A stretch of 64,000 nt of DNA from Vicia villosa (GCF_029867415.1 NW_026705775.1:124001-188000); one strand, 5' to 3'. Positions 44,861 to 60,117 are shown, numbered from the stretch's first letter. Notes: generated by a model from the letters alone, not told the origin. Program-made: numbers and translations.

Positions 44861-46250
44861 TATAAGAAATGTTATAAGGTAATAATAAATTTTCTCAATG
44901 GTAAAAAATATTTTTTCTTTGAAATATTCTAAAATTTTGATATATCTTTTTAAATGAATGTTTGTGATTTTTATAAAAAAAATGGTCATTTTTATAGATT
45001 TAGTTCAATAAATATTAAATCAATTAAATTCACCTGATTTATCAATTAGATATAGTGAAATAAAGTTGTTTCTTCATTTGTTTTCATAAAATAACAGTAG
45101 AGGTGTGCAATGTTGCCGATGTCTCAAAACTCGATCCAAACAATTTATATAGCTATCAAAAAAGAATGACCCACACAAATGCTATGAAAAGTTTAAAGTA
45201 CTTGATTGTATGCCGCACAACTCAAATGTTATAAAAAATTTAGGCTAGTAACTGTTTGACAAGTTGAAATCGCAAAGCAAACATGAATGACGTTCACAGA
45301 CAAACAATCAAAGAAAAACTCCTAATAAGAACCCATTCAATAGAACATAAACCTCTGAAGCATGGATACTCCTAAAATAGTTAATTACCGGTACCGGGTA
45401 CACACTCGTACCATACTCGTGGTATTTCATTTTTTCTCATTATTCGGTTTCTACTTAAATTTGTGATTTTCTCTAATATCAATATAGTATATTTATGTAT
45501 TTTAATTTATTTGTTATTATATCTTAACATTATTTTTTGTCTTTTTAAACTTTTATAGTGATGTTATATTGTGAACCTTATAATTTAGTTCTCCTCATAT
45601 ATTTCATAGAGAACACTTCTATTTTATTAAAGTACTTGTATCCTAATTTAAAAAAAAAAATGTTGTATCCCGTATCAGTACCGGTATCCGCACTGGATAC
45701 CTATGTATCATAGACATAAACTCATTCTTATAAAATTTATACAATTTTTTTAACAAATTACTGGAAAAATACAAAAAGTGTGATTCATGAGAGAGAATAG
45801 TAAAGCAAAGAAACGATTCATTCAAAATCATAAATTGATGACCACTAAACTAAACATAGAAATAAAGAACGGAAAGAATGAAAAAAAATATATACCATTA
45901 TGAGAAGTGAAGCGATGGATTTGCCGGTAAGCATAGATTCTTAATAGACGATGAGGTTTACTGGCCGATAGAAAGAAGAAGAAAGGAGGTGATGAGATTT
46001 CGGTAGCTGATAAAAAGAAGATGAAGCACTATTGAATTTTAGGAAAATTCTAGGTTCAGGAAAAGTTTTAGGTTTAGGCGGTTTATGAAAATAATTTATT
46101 CATTTTTGCGTCATTCATAATTTATTTTATTTTAATTTTTCCCACCAATTTCTATTTTTATTTTTTAAATATTATACAGGGTATAAACAACCTATATCTA
46201 TGGGTGATTTGGCTGTCACTATAAAGCTCTGTAGGTAAATATCAATTTTC
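44861..46250. other. Spacer with repeat remnants
   Basis: No gene is seen. Words GGTACCGGGTACACACTCGTACC (near 45390) and CAGTACCGGTATCC (near 45676) suggest a decayed inverted-repeat element. The stretch before 46258 is probably the body of a non-autonomous CACTA element, but its left end was not found. Confidence 0.35.
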
Positions 46251-46258
46251 TTGTAGTG
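46225..46258. mobile_element. Right terminus of a CACTA-type element
   Basis: AATATCAATTTTCTTGTAGTG ending at 46258 is the complement of a CACTACAAGAAAATTG terminus, common for legume CACTA elements. The matching left end was not located in the window. The terminus lies 230 bp downstream of the CYP74C stop codon. Confidence 0.5.
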
Positions 46259-46486
46259 AGAAAAAACCAATGACTTAATGGGTTACATTGCATTACAAGG
46301 TAGAAATAAAGTAAGTATTTTGGCTGTCACGGCATTTTGTTTTGAAATGCTTTGGATTCAGAGTGATGAGTTTTAGCTCTAGTGAGAATAAAGTGAGTGT
46401 TATAAATAGAGACACTTGATTAAGTACTTTACAATACAAATACAAATGAATACAAGAGCTCTGAACACAAAAAAGCAAAAACAAAT

Positions 46487-48178
46487 TCAAACATTAGAAG
46501 CCTTGGTGAGTGAAGTAATAGTAACAGAAGCACCAAAAGCAGTATCTTGAGTCTCAAAAGCAAAAGTATCATAACGCAAGAAAAACTCCACCAAAAACAA
46601 TCTGCACAAAAGCACAACAAGATTCTTCCCAGGACACTGTTTATTATCCACTGAAGCCTCATCCGTTTCTTTCCCATTAGACCACAAAACATACTTCAAC
46701 AACTTCTCACCTTCTCCAACAAACCTCTTTGGAACAAAAACCTCAGCATCATCGAAAATCCTAGGATCCTTAGTAGCAAAAGGTTGGTATCCAAATAACA
46801 TGTCACCCTTTTTAACTTCAAAAGCAGCATCATGACTCTCCACAATCAAATCCTCTCTTGCTTTTGCATATTGATAAGGTACAGCGGGTTCAATCCTCAT
46901 AGCTTCATAAACAACAGATTTCACTAATGACATTTTTTCCAATGATTGAACTGTTATTCCACCTTCTTTTACGACGGTTCTTATCTCTTTCGCGAGTTCG
47001 CCGTGTAGCTTTTCGCCGCATAAACCTACCCATTTGAAGAGTATCGGAAATTGATTCTTTAATCCTCCGTATGCATTGAAGCCTGCCGTGAAAACGAGAT
47101 TGTGGCAGGCTTCACTTCTGTCCAATCCCGCTTTTTCTGCATCGTTTAAAATTGTTACAGCTGAAGAAGAAAATGCTTCATAGAGTTTCTTGTAATAGGA
47201 CCTGGCCAAACATGACGTAATAATGTAATATAAGGGATACACAAACACAATATATTTTCTCAAAATGATTAGTGTCTAATCGACCTCAAGTCCACGTCAC
47301 TGCAGCAACGATGTATTGCCCTCTTTGGATGCAACAACCCTCGCAATTTTTAGGCCCAGTGACGCAGACTTGAAGTCAACCAGAACGATTATATCTCAAA
47401 GAAGTGTTGTATAAAAAAGTATATATTATTATTAATCTCACTTTGTGAAGCAAGCAGGAAAGGGAAGCGTGCGGAGCAAGAGATCTTCAAGATAACTGAA
47501 AATCTTAGGAGGTCCTAAAGTTGCAAGAGGAGCAAGTTGAAAGAGAAGCCACATGTCAAACATTTTAGGACCATGAGAACCAAGTATAGTTTCAGAAGGA
47601 TCCTTGTTATCACAAAAAAGACGAAACATGAAGTCAAACGAAGCAACACTAACAACAGCGTTAAAATCCGCTTTACCATTTTTACCACAAAGGCCATCTT
47701 CAATCTCAGTAAAAGCATCAGAAAGTGTCCTACTAAAAAGAGGGACAAAAGAGTCTTTTCTCAACATAAGAGCCCTAAGATAGAAACCTTTGATAACAGC
47801 ATGGTTTGGTTCAGTTGTGTCTAGGTAAGCACACACACGGTGGCCGCCGGTGAAGTTTGTGGACGGCATGAACGTTCCGTCGAGGACGTTTTGCTTTTCG
47901 ACTTTTTTGTTGTCGAAGAGGATCGGGAAGGAAGCTGCATCCAAGAGTGCAATGACTCTAGGGTTTGACGAAATGAATGGACCTGGTGGCATGTTGGTTT
48001 TGAAGACTGTTGAATTGTACTTTTGGATTCTTGTTGAGAAGAATTTGTCTCTTCCTTGGTTGTAGAAATAGTCGTGTCTGTCGAAAATCGGTCCGATGAA
48101 AGGGAGGCCATAGGTTCCAGGGATTTGTTTTAGGGGAAGCTGGTTGTGGTTGTTATTAGTGGTGGTTGTGGATGCCAT
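46487..48178 (-). CDS. CYP74C-type cytochrome P450 (hydroperoxide lyase / allene oxide synthase family), 483 aa, 2 exons
   Basis: The minus-strand exons are 47442-48178 and 46487-47201; the junction AA|GTGAG ... CAG|G joins ...CFTK to SYYKK in frame. CYP74 hallmarks are all present: N-terminal [20 protein letters not shown], substrate-region [20 protein letters not shown], and I-helix [13 protein letters not shown] without the usual P450 acid-Thr pair. The heme loop is [20 protein letters not shown] (Cys ligand in NKQCPGK). CYP74 enzymes rearrange fatty-acid hydroperoxides without oxygen or a reductase. NKQCPGK, FNAYGG and the lack of a plastid transit peptide favour subfamily C (9/13-hydroperoxide lyase or 9-AOS) over CYP74A (13-AOS) or CYP74B (13-HPL). 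Product specificity cannot be read from sequence. The gene is complete. A 99-bp (AT)n tract starts 52 bp upstream of the ATG. Confidence 0.93.
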
Positions 48179-48226
48179 GTTGATGAAACTGAATGTTTTT
48201 GATATGTTAATTGGTTTGGCAAAGTT

Positions 48227-49495
<1,269 letters not shown>

Positions 49496-49691
49496 TATAA
49501 AATAATATCTCATCAATCTAATTATAATTGTTAAGAAATTTTGTAATAATTTGTTGTTATGATTGTTATAAAATTATAATTGTCATCAATATTTATATCT
49601 TAAAATTTGTTGAAACAAGTTATTTAATTTTGTGTGCTACATTGGATAATTTCTGATGTATTTTGAATAGTTGAAATTAAGTTAATATGTT

Positions 49692-52600
49692 CACTACAAC
49701 ACGCGTGGGCTTTAAAAGCGCTTATTTTGGGCTTTAAAAGCGCTATGAAAGCCAGCGCTGGCGTAGCTAACAAAAGCGCTTCTAAAAGCGCTCTTGTAGA
49801 CCTCCCTATAAGAGCGGTTTTCTGGAAAAAGCGCTCTGGTAGACCCCCCTATAAGAGTGCTTTTCTGGAAAAAGCGCTCTTGTAGACCCCCCTATAAGAG
49901 CGCTTTTTCCAGAAAAGCGCTCTGGTATCCCCCCCCTATGAGAGCGCTTTTTCTGGGAAAAACACTCTGATAGCCCCCCCTATAAGAGCGCTTTTTCAAA
50001 AGCGCTTTCGTAGGTTGTGTTTTTTTATTTTTTATGTTTTTTAATCTTTAGCAGTGCTTTTACTAAGAAGCGCTTTCGTAGGTGGACCTTTAAGAGCGCT
50101 TTTTAAAAGCGCTGTTGTTGCTAAATGAGGTATTTTAATGTGCAGCCTGTAATTTAATCCTCCCAGTCGACTTGTAATATTTTCGACCTGTCATATGTTT
50201 TCAACCTGTAATATTTTCGACCTGTAATATATTTTCGACGATATATTTTCAGCCATCGGTAGGACAATATATATATACTAATATAATACCATTATAATAT
50301 CCAAAATTATATATATACATCATTACAACATCAACAATATTATACTTCAGATCGACACAAATCCTACATGAAAATTTGCTGAATATAAAATTGACACAAA
50401 TCCTCTTTGATTTCTTCCAACTTAAGTCTCGGATACGAAGCAGCACGAAATTCGTCAAAGTACTACAAATTAAAACAAAAACATAATATGAATGATTTAG
50501 TTAAATGTAATAAATTATATGAAATTATCTTAAGTTATAAATTCATATCGTGAGCGGAATCTCTAATTGATTCGCCTGAAGAATTTCTTTCATAAACCTC
50601 AAAACATAGTACCCGCAATCTGAACTGTTTCGCTGTTGCGGACACTACATAGAAAAACAAATAAGATCAAATATCACAATAGTCAAGTAGCATAAATATT
50701 ATAAGCAAAAATATTATAAGCAAAATTGTGAAAAATAATGTACCTGCACTTTGATCCAAGTAATGTTGTTTGATTTAGTCCGGGATACCTGTGCGTCTCG
50801 TTGACTTCGGAACACTTGTATTGATCTAACAAATATATAAAAGCATATGTTTAGATCAATCTCACAAATAATTAAATATATAAATATACACGAATATTTA
50901 GAACGATCCCACTTACAAATCAATCATTTCCTTCATAGCCGGATAATTGGTCCAGTCACCATTTACCGAATTCAGATAATACACCACTTCTCTTATAGGG
51001 TTGATAGCAAGCAACAACCAGTGTGCTCTATAAATTAAAACAATAGGTTATATGAAAATTTTGCTATACACAAAAGAAACAGAGATTAGATGAACCAAGA
51101 ATGAGAAACTAACCCTACTGGTCGGGTATTATACGCCCAAAGATGCAGACTTTCTGTATTGCCGGTGGACATGAATCTATCGACTAAGCGTTGTCTAACT
51201 GATTCCGGTTCCAAAGCAATTGTCATTCCGCTGCAATGGGCGGAAGACACGAAACGGAATCTGTTTGACAATGGAGTCCCGCGCAACACTCTGTCATACA
51301 ACAACCTTAAATAAAAACATAATAAACATTAGATTATTTTCATTGAAATGTGTAAATAAATTGTGGGAATAATTAAATAATATATCGGATGAGTGAATAT
51401 TACCGGATGTATGAGTGCATATTACCGACGCCTAGTTGTTCATGCGTAAAAATCTCTTCCAAGTCATCAATTCCAATATTTGACATGAATTCAATACCAA
51501 AGACACCTTCATCCATATTGATTTCACGTAAAGCACCATCCTTCAAATCGGACATATCAACAATTGTTCCGAGCGTCGTCCGGTATCGAGGCACAAAAGC
51601 ACCGCCTTTTTTTGCCGCTGGCTTCGGAGGACCAGTGGGTGGTACGCTACGAACTGGCTGCGTCACTTGTTGTGACCCCCGAGCAGATGCCTAAAAATCA
51701 TATAAGTTAGGTAAAATAAAAATCATGCAGTTTTAGATTCAGATTATATATTAACACTTTAAATGTACCTCTTTTAGTGATGCAACATACTCCTCCTCCT
51801 GTAAAATCCCTTTACCCTTAATTGCGGGTTTTGTAGGAGCAGTCTAAAATTAAAATGTAAAAAATAATTAATAAACGGTGCAGAATTGACATTCGAAAAC
51901 TAAATGATTCATAATCGTTTTCAATATACCTCATCACTAATGGTAATGAGCTCCGAGGGCCATGCAACAAATGATCCTATTGCATCTCGCAGCAATGTTG
52001 TCTCTGAGACCATGTCAGGTACCGGTAGCATCGCATCATGATCTAATACAACATCCACCGATACTTTCAGGTGTCCATCCGGGAGCGGTCTATGGTGAAG
52101 AAAATCTCCCAAAGTGTTGTGCACTTTTCCCTTGCCAACTAGGCGATAATTCGGTGACGATAAGTATAGTTGGCAAGATGAAATGCCCTAAACCAATAGT
52201 AAATATAAAGTCATTATCTTTAATAAAATAGAACAATTTGTAAGGAAAACAATTTATAATTACCTCGGGAAATTTCCTTTGACAGTTGATACTAGCCTTA
52301 TCACTAGTTTCTTTCACCGATGAAGTGTTGCACTTTTCTCTCATATACATATCTTTATCTCTTTGCAATTCAGAGACTTGTGCTTGCAATTCCTGCAATT
52401 TTTGCAACACTTCTTCATTGGTAGGATTTGATCTTCTCCTAGGATGCTTGTAAAAAGAGGTTGGAGTCACACCATGACCTTTACCCCTCACCCGACCGGG
52501 ATACTCAGGAGCATCTAGTGCTCTACTAAGTACGCTCCTATCATCCTGGTCCTCACCGGTGGATACCGATTGCGACAAGATCTCCTGTAATTCATTTACA

Positions 52601-52983
52601 TTACAATAATTATTAGTGGAGATAAAAAATCATTTATATATTAAAAAACATTTGATTTAATTAAAGACACAGTGTTATACTTACACATTTAGCATAAACT
52701 CTTTGAACATCGTGATCGACAGCTTGATTCTTGCCCACACGAGCTTCCTTCCACAACACATGTACTGGAAGTGAGGTTTCCTCACTTTTCGTCTCCTCTA
52801 ACTATGCATTGACACAAATAAAATCGTCAAATAAAACACATTTAGACAATTAATTAAAACGCATTTCTATTTACTTACAATTTTTTCCTCTAAGCGTGCA
52901 TATCTCAAACGCCCTTTTTTGTATGGATACGCGGCTTTTGATGCTCTCGCACTATTTGTGGCACTCCTTTTCCGAAAATCTTC

Positions 52984-52985
<2 letters not shown>
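49692..52985 (-). mobile_element. CACTA (En/Spm) transposon, left end plus coding region, right end not seen
   Basis: The left terminus CACTACAACACGCGTGGGC starts at 49692. Sub-terminal DNA (about 49710-50120) is an array of AAAAGCGCT / AGCGCTTTT words within repeated units of about 40 bp (TATAAGAGCGCTTTT...CTCTGGTAGACCCCCC). Such sub-terminal arrays bind the element's own protein in En/Spm elements. The coding region is on the minus strand (separate entry), so this is the 3' side of the element. The sequence breaks off at a (TA)n tract at 52986. The rest may have been displaced beyond the window by nested insertions. A few substitutions aside, the genes look fairly well preserved. Confidence 0.88.
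50570..52985 (-). CDS. CACTA-encoded protein: Transposase_24-like, DUF8039-like and Ulp1-like cysteine protease segments (5' part missing)
   Basis: Minus-strand exons read in order: KKGRLRYARLEEKI (about 52870-52960) and SLPVHVLWKEARVGKNQAVD (about 52690-52800). Then comes ALDAPEYPGRVRGKGHGVTP plus a coiled coil (NEEVLQKLQELQAQVSELQR; about 52265-52578), both typical of the plant En/Spm Transposase_24 region. A DUF8039-like block (about 51930-52190) follows, with LPDGHLKVSVDVVLDHDAML. Next is a linker with KKGGAFVPRYRTTLGTIVDM and FTHEQLGVGNMHSYIR (51400-51666), and finally a Ulp1-like C48 domain. The protease has AHWLLLAINP and YYLNSVNGDW (about 50945-51025) and CPQQRNSSDCGYYVLRFMKE (about 50575-50640). 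The His and Cys of the triad are present; the usual Asp in YYLD is Asn here. Exon borders are approximate. The 5' part is lost at the (TA)n break, so the gene is partial. Such transposon-borne Ulp1-like genes have unknown roles. Confidence 0.78.

Positions 52986-53034
<49 letters not shown>
52986..53034. repeat. (TA)n tract between the CACTA break and MITE 1
   Basis: A TA dinucleotide run that ends exactly where the hairpin MITE begins. Confidence 0.95.
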
Positions 53035-53677
<643 letters not shown>

Positions 53678-54817
53678 ATGAAGTTAACAAAAACAATATA
53701 GAGATGAAGGAGAGATGAATGAGAGAAAGAGAAGAGAAAAAATAATATTGTATTATCATCTTTCAAGTAGATCTCTTTACATTGCAAAGTGGTCTCTATT
53801 TATAGGACATTAGGAAGGTGGAAAATCATAACCTTACTATACCACTTAATAGGGAATATGAAGATGAAAGATAAGAATATATATGTACATCCACAATAAT
53901 ATTTATTCATAACACTCCCCCTTGGATGTCCATTGAGGATATGCCTCGTTAAAACCTTACTAGAGAAAACCCAGTGGGAAAAAATCTAGTGAAGGGAAAA
54001 GAGTACAATATCCTTTAAGTGTGAACTGCCTCGTTAAAAACCTTACCAGAAAAACTCAGTGGGACAAAACCATGGTGAAGGAAAAAAGAGCGCAGAAAAT
54101 ATTTATTTCTCCCCCTCATACATACATTTATATGTGAGACAATATTATTTGTAGTAGTTACTTAAAATGTCTTCTTCGAAGTGACTTCATGTAGTGCTAA
54201 TAATTATGCGAGACTTTACGAAGTTGATGCCATGATTTGTTTCATAGATCTCCATGAAATGGTTGTACCATCACATGTACACAAATAACCTCTTTCTGAT
54301 CCACCATTATGAGAATCTGACAAGTAACCTGCATCTCTAAGATAACGGAGTATATGTTTGACCACTTTTCAATTTCTTCGTGTAGGTGAATAATTCTATC
54401 TTACTTATAGATTAACCGCAAATGATATATCATGATGTTTATAATTAGCAAGTTGTATTAGTACTCCAATTGCACTAAGATATGGTACTTCAAGACCAGG
54501 AAATTTTCATCCTTTTCTCGAGACCTAAAAAGATCTTTCTCCATATCTAATGATCTAACAACCATATTGGAGTAGACAAGATATAATATCTGTCCATATA
54601 GAATCATTTCAACACTTTTCTATATAGCCTTCTTGATGTACAAATATTCTTTTGTCCAAATGCTCAATTTCCAAACCTAAACATATTTTGTCTTTTCTAG
54701 ATCCTTCATCTCAAACTCTTTAATTAAGCAATTTATAGCTTTTGGAAGCTCTTTAGGAGTTCCAATAATATTTATGTCATCCACATAAATAACTATTATT
54801 GCAAATTCTTTTCCACA

Positions 54818-55072
54818 TCATTTTATGAAAATACAAGTACAAATTGAGTTATTTGTATATTCATCATTTAGTAAATATTCACTGAGGCAATTATACCACA
54901 TGCATCCAGATTCTTTCAGCCCATAGAGAGACTTGTTCAATCTGATGTAGTAGTTTTCTCGAAATCCAAAATTACATGCCTCAAGTATATTGAACCCTTC
55001 AGGGAGTTTCATGTAAATGTCACTATTAAGTGAACCATATAAATAAGATGTCATTACATCCATCATGTTCAA
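54818..55072 (-). pseudogene. Copia reverse transcriptase fragment
   Basis: The minus strand reads MDVMTSYLYGSLNSDIYMKL, PEGF and NKSLYGLKESGCMWYNCLSE, the canonical copia RT segment (DVxTAYLYG, SLYGLKQSGRxWY). It is open for 84 codons but flanked by stops in all frames. Neighbouring DNA translates to further polyprotein pieces with many breaks. The element is not autonomous. Confidence 0.9.
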
Positions 55073-56349
55073 ATTAAGCCCTTCATATGTTACAAGACTA
55101 GTTAATCATCAAAAATCGATTAAATCAACTACAGGTGAATATCTTTTATCAAAATCAATCTTAGGTCTTTGTGAAAATCATTGAGCAATAAATCAAACTT
55201 TATATCATTCTTATTTTTCTTTTTCACAAAAACTCATTTATATCCAATTAGTTTCACACCTTGAGGTGTTCGGACTACATGTCCCAAAGTGAGTCACTTG
55301 TAAAGTGAGTTTAATTCTTCTTCAATTGAATAGATTTATTTTGGCCAATTCTCACATAGTCTACAATCTTTAATAGACTTTTACTCATGATCCTCTTTAT
55401 CATTGATCACTTTTAGCGCTATATTGTATACAAAGACATTGTCAATATTGACTTTATTTGGTTATTTCAATTTCGGTTCCATTCCATTTCATCCATGACA
55501 TAATTCATGGAGATCTCTTTATTTCATATTTCAAGTACTTGATTTGTTCTTCTGGAACTGAAAATTAAATTAGGTCAAAGTGCTCTTAGCATTTTCATAT
55601 CCTCACTTGGGTCATCTTTAGTTTCTTTTCTTAGTAGAGGACTTTTAACATTAGAACCGACTTTCATACCACGCTTCAGGCGCATCAACAACTCATTTGC
55701 AATATTATATTATCCAATAGGAGAATCTACTTTGAGTGGAGTATTATCAGCTGATAATTTATTTCATAAACCTTGCAAATGAATAATATTTTGAACTTTT
55801 GGTTCATATTGATTTGTACGAGGATCAAGACAACAATTTATTTTAAATTATTCATTTGAACTTCTTGTTCATGATTTCACCTGCTTATTCTCCCCCCCTA
55901 ATATTAGGAAAATTAATTTATCAAGTGATAATCAACCTACTGAGCTGCAATCAAGTTTTTGATTATTTTCTCAAATTATATCCTCAAAATTGAGAGTCAT
56001 TATATTTTTCCAATATTCTTTCACGACTCATCTTAATGTATTATATTGGAGCAATTGGAATATACACAACACATCCAAATGTTCACAAATATGAGAAGTA
56101 TTATAATAAATTAGGGAGGACTAAGATATAGTATCTTGTTGGCTTAATGCGAATAAATATCTTAATATCATACTTTGGGTGTTTCAAATATATAATTTAG
56201 AATTGATGATCTCATAAGTATCAACCATATAATTAACTTTAGACGTCTAAAGAATGGATCTCCGGGTCCATTTTCTTTTTATTAACATATATTATATGAT
56301 ATTCAATATCAATTTTAATAATATATGTGATACTTATACATAAATATTT

Positions 56350-58110
56350 GGCTTAAATGCACTTTTGGTCCTCCTACTTTGATGTTTTTTAACTTTTAGT
56401 CCCTCTATTTTAAAAACCAACTTTTTAGTCCCTAAACTTTACATGACTTGGGTTTTAGTTGGTCCCCCTCTAGTTTTAGTGATGTGGCATTAATTAGTAG
56501 GATAAAATAATTATTTTTAATGAGTTGGAAATGACGTGGCATTAATTAGTAGGATAAAATAATTATTTTTAATGAGTTGGAAATGTTGACTAGGATAATT
56601 TATTAATTTACAGTTTTTATATAATTAATTAATTATTTATATATTAATTAATAGAAATTTTAAACTAAAATATTTGGGCTTTTGGCACCAGACACTTCAA
56701 TATTTTTCTAATCCACAAGAATGTAACAGCCTCTATAGTTGTGAGCTATATAAATACTTACATTTTTTCTTATAAAACCGATGTGGGACTTGGTCTAATT
56801 TTAACTCTCCAACTGAACTAACAACACAACACTTCCTAACACGGTTAAGCACACCATGAGAGGTGCCAACCATTGATGATGAACCAAGAAATGTGAGCAG
56901 GTGGTTGATCATACCACACACCATAAGCACACCATAACATAAGCTAGATTTTATACCACACACTAACATGATCTAGTTTCTACCAAATGCATGACAGATG
57001 GAGCAGCTCCGGAGACATCATCAATGAAAAACCACCTTACATAGAAAATGCATAATTCATTTTCTATCAAAATTTCTAACTGCAGAGATCTTACACTAAA
57101 ACTTGGTGAAAGATATTACTCTAAAAATTGATACAGTGGCTAGTTGGAGAAATTGAGAAGCTGTGAGCTCTCTTATAACATAGACTAATTCATATATATT
57201 TGTTATCTTACATGGAATTGAAATAATTCATTTATTAAAACACAATAATGTAAAGCTTTGAAATAATTCATTCAAACATTTGTATGGAATTGAAATAGCA
57301 CATACTTGTTCTCTTATATTTGTTAAAACACAAATACGTTGTCCATTTGCATTGATAAAAGTACTAATGACTATGGAAAGGTTTGATAAGAGTCTCCCAA
57401 TTTTAGGGAACCACCTATATTATTTTCATTTGTATGTGTGTGTTCTTTGGAGTGTTTTATAAAAAAAAAAACATAGATTCTACCTTGACAGTAGATTTAA
57501 CAAGATTGACATGTAAACTAATACATATATACATACCATTTAAGAAGCTTTACAATGAAGAAGCTCACTGAAATGATACCCTTTTGCGATGCAATCTCAT
57601 GAAAATGCTATACAATCTCATCATCATTAGCAGCAAGCAATGAATAGAATTTCAAAAAAAAAACAAAGAGTGCGTACAAATCCCACATCGTTTTCTCAAC
57701 TTCAATATTTAGTCTTTATATAGCATTGAATATGTTAAGTAAACGAGTACTTGTGGGTACTAGTTGGCTGGAATGTAAAGAAATCAAATTTAATTACCTT
57801 TCCAGCCCAAATGAAATTCTTTTAAAATTTGTATTCATTAATAAATAATTTAAAATAAAACGAGATTAAAATTATTAATTAAATATTTAGTTAATTAAAT
57901 ATAAATCTAGATATTTATCTAGTCACTAATGCCATGTAATTAATAATATTTTTTTATCCCAATCATCAATGCCACGTATGCAAAATTTGAAGGGGACTAT
58001 GAAAATTTCAAGTGAGGTAAAGTTTAGGGACTAAAAAGTTGGTTTTTAAAATAGAGGGACTAAAAGTTAAAAAATATCAAAGTAGGGGGACTAAAAGTAC
58101 ATTTAAGCCT
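56350..58110. mobile_element. Non-autonomous Mutator-like element, 1761 bp, with perfect 9-bp target duplication
   Basis: The ends GGCTTAAATGCACTTTTGG and the complement of CTAAAAGTACATTTAAGCC start about 130-bp inverted arms rich in TTTTAGTCCCT / AGGGACTAAAA. The 9-mer TAAATATTT lies immediately outside both ends (56341-56349 and 58111-58119), the hallmark target size of Mutator elements. Just inside the left arm a 54-bp unit (GTGGCATTAATTAGTAGG...GAGTTGGAAATG) is present twice in tandem (about 56480-56587). No transposase is encoded; a 78-codon frame (56733-56969, minus) lacks family resemblance. It is inserted in the copia interior and hence younger than it. Confidence 0.9.
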
Positions 58111-58119
58111 AAATATTTT

Positions 58120-60013
58120 TAAGAAAATCCAGAAAACAAGATCTTAGTCTAATTAGTTGAGAAAATAATTTCACAAACTTCTGGTTGTGAGTAGAGACAT
58201 ATTCATGATATTTTAGTCGATGCAACAATTAATGTCATAAAATCGTAATTTCTCAAATTTTTATTTTCCTTTAGAAACACACAAAAATTGACTGGATTGA
58301 AGAAACTTCTGGTTCTTCAATATAAATTATTCGCCTCATATTAAATCCGAGATGACCCAACCGGTTTTACCAATGACACATTTAAGTGTAATTTGTAAAC
58401 TACTGGTTTACAATGACATATGCTTAAATTGTACTAATATAAGTGTAGTACAAGCCCGAGGGAAAAGCCGATAGCTTTTCTATTATACATTTTATGTCCA
58501 AATTCATTTGTGTAATACAAAGATATTCAATACGTCCAATATAATTCATGTGAATTTTCTATGACGAAAAAATATTTGGCAAGACATAAAGAGAACACAC
58601 AAAAAGAAAATATAAAGGATTAAAGTTCATTCGAATCTCGACTCTATCAAAATATGAGATTACTTTCGTGTGCCTTTAAGATGGACTAACAAATGTCATC
58701 CATACACTATACTTGTAAAAAGAAAAGAATAGTATAATTAAGATTTATATGAGAAGTTTAAGCACTATTATAACAACTTTAAAATATGTAGCAACTTTAT
58801 ACTATTGATATATTCTTTAATAGATTGCAATGTTTTAATTCTCTTGTTAAAATATTAATATTTAGAAATAATATGAATAAAGAAATTGTATCAGCAAGAC
58901 TTTGTTTAATATGAGGTATTACAATTGAGTACATAAATTAAGCACTGATCATCCTAATTTTGGAGCATCAAGAACTATATCTAATTTGTGTAATGATTGA
59001 CAATATATTCAAAACCAATATAATAATATCCCATGATTAATAATTTTAATTATACACACGCATATGCACATATTAACATATAATTATCAAAATTATACAA
59101 AATCATATCATCATATATTTATGTTGTTTTACTATCCTTCATGGATGTTTGATAAGATCTTCAGTAACTATATAAATAAAATTATTTGTGTTATTCTTCT
59201 GGAATAACAACCTTTTTATGAGCATATTACAAATTATAAATTTTTAGATCGAAACAACAACAAAAATTTATGAAATCCTTCAGGGATATTTTAATATTAC
59301 TCTTGAAATATTTTTGGGATGCATGAAGATCACAATTGATATTATCCTGAGAGCTTCGTTTTACTTAGAAAATTACAACATTTGCAATCCTTCATAGATG
59401 CAATCCTTCTGGGATATGTTATTAGTATAGATGCAATCCTTCTGAGATTCATTAATATCAAGATGAAATCACAATTTTTTTTTATAGTCCTTCAGGAACT
59501 CAATCACATTTTGTAGTTCTTTAGGAACTCAATCACAAATCTTTTACTGATAAAAATAATAATATTTATAATCCTTCTAGGATTCAATAATATTATAGAT
59601 GCGACCTTTTAAAGGTGATTGAACGTTGAATTCTTCTGGAATTCATCAATTATTGATAAACACAATAATCGATTAAACTCAATCTTTGTGCAATCCTTCA
59701 GGGATGCTTGAATATTAAATTAACACTTTTATGTGTTAAAATTCAATTCCGGACAAACATATAGAAATGCCTTAATGTTAAATTCTTCCAGAATTTAACA
59801 AGAATGATCAAAGAAATCTAATATTATTGTACAAGGTAAATCAATTTCTCTATAAAATATATTTAAAAAAAGATAAACATATTTATATGAAGAAAAAAAA
59901 TAGTAACAAAAACATGAATTGTATTATATTGGTTCAAATATATTAAGATTAGAAAAATAACGTAGAACCTGGCTATATCATCACCCGCGTTGTAGAGTAT
60001 CGTGCTGATAACG
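58120..60013 (-). other. Copia interior, gag-side remnant and leader, strongly decayed
   Basis: AT-rich sequence in which words such as ATCCTTC(A/T)GGGAT(G/T) recur many times (59260-59710) on the plus strand. This is compatible with decayed gag-proximal DNA of the copia element or an internal minisatellite. No open frame of note. Confidence 0.4.
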
Positions 60014-60117
60014 TGTTATGAAGTTAATAAAAACAATATAGAGATGAAGGAGAGATGAATGAGAGAAAGAGAAGAGAAAAAGTAATATTGTATTATCATC
60101 TTTCAAGCAGATCTCTT

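Noticed and set aside
45380..45710. Possible inverted-repeat element with GGTACC / GGTATCC words
   Set aside because: Ends do not pair convincingly and borders could not be set.
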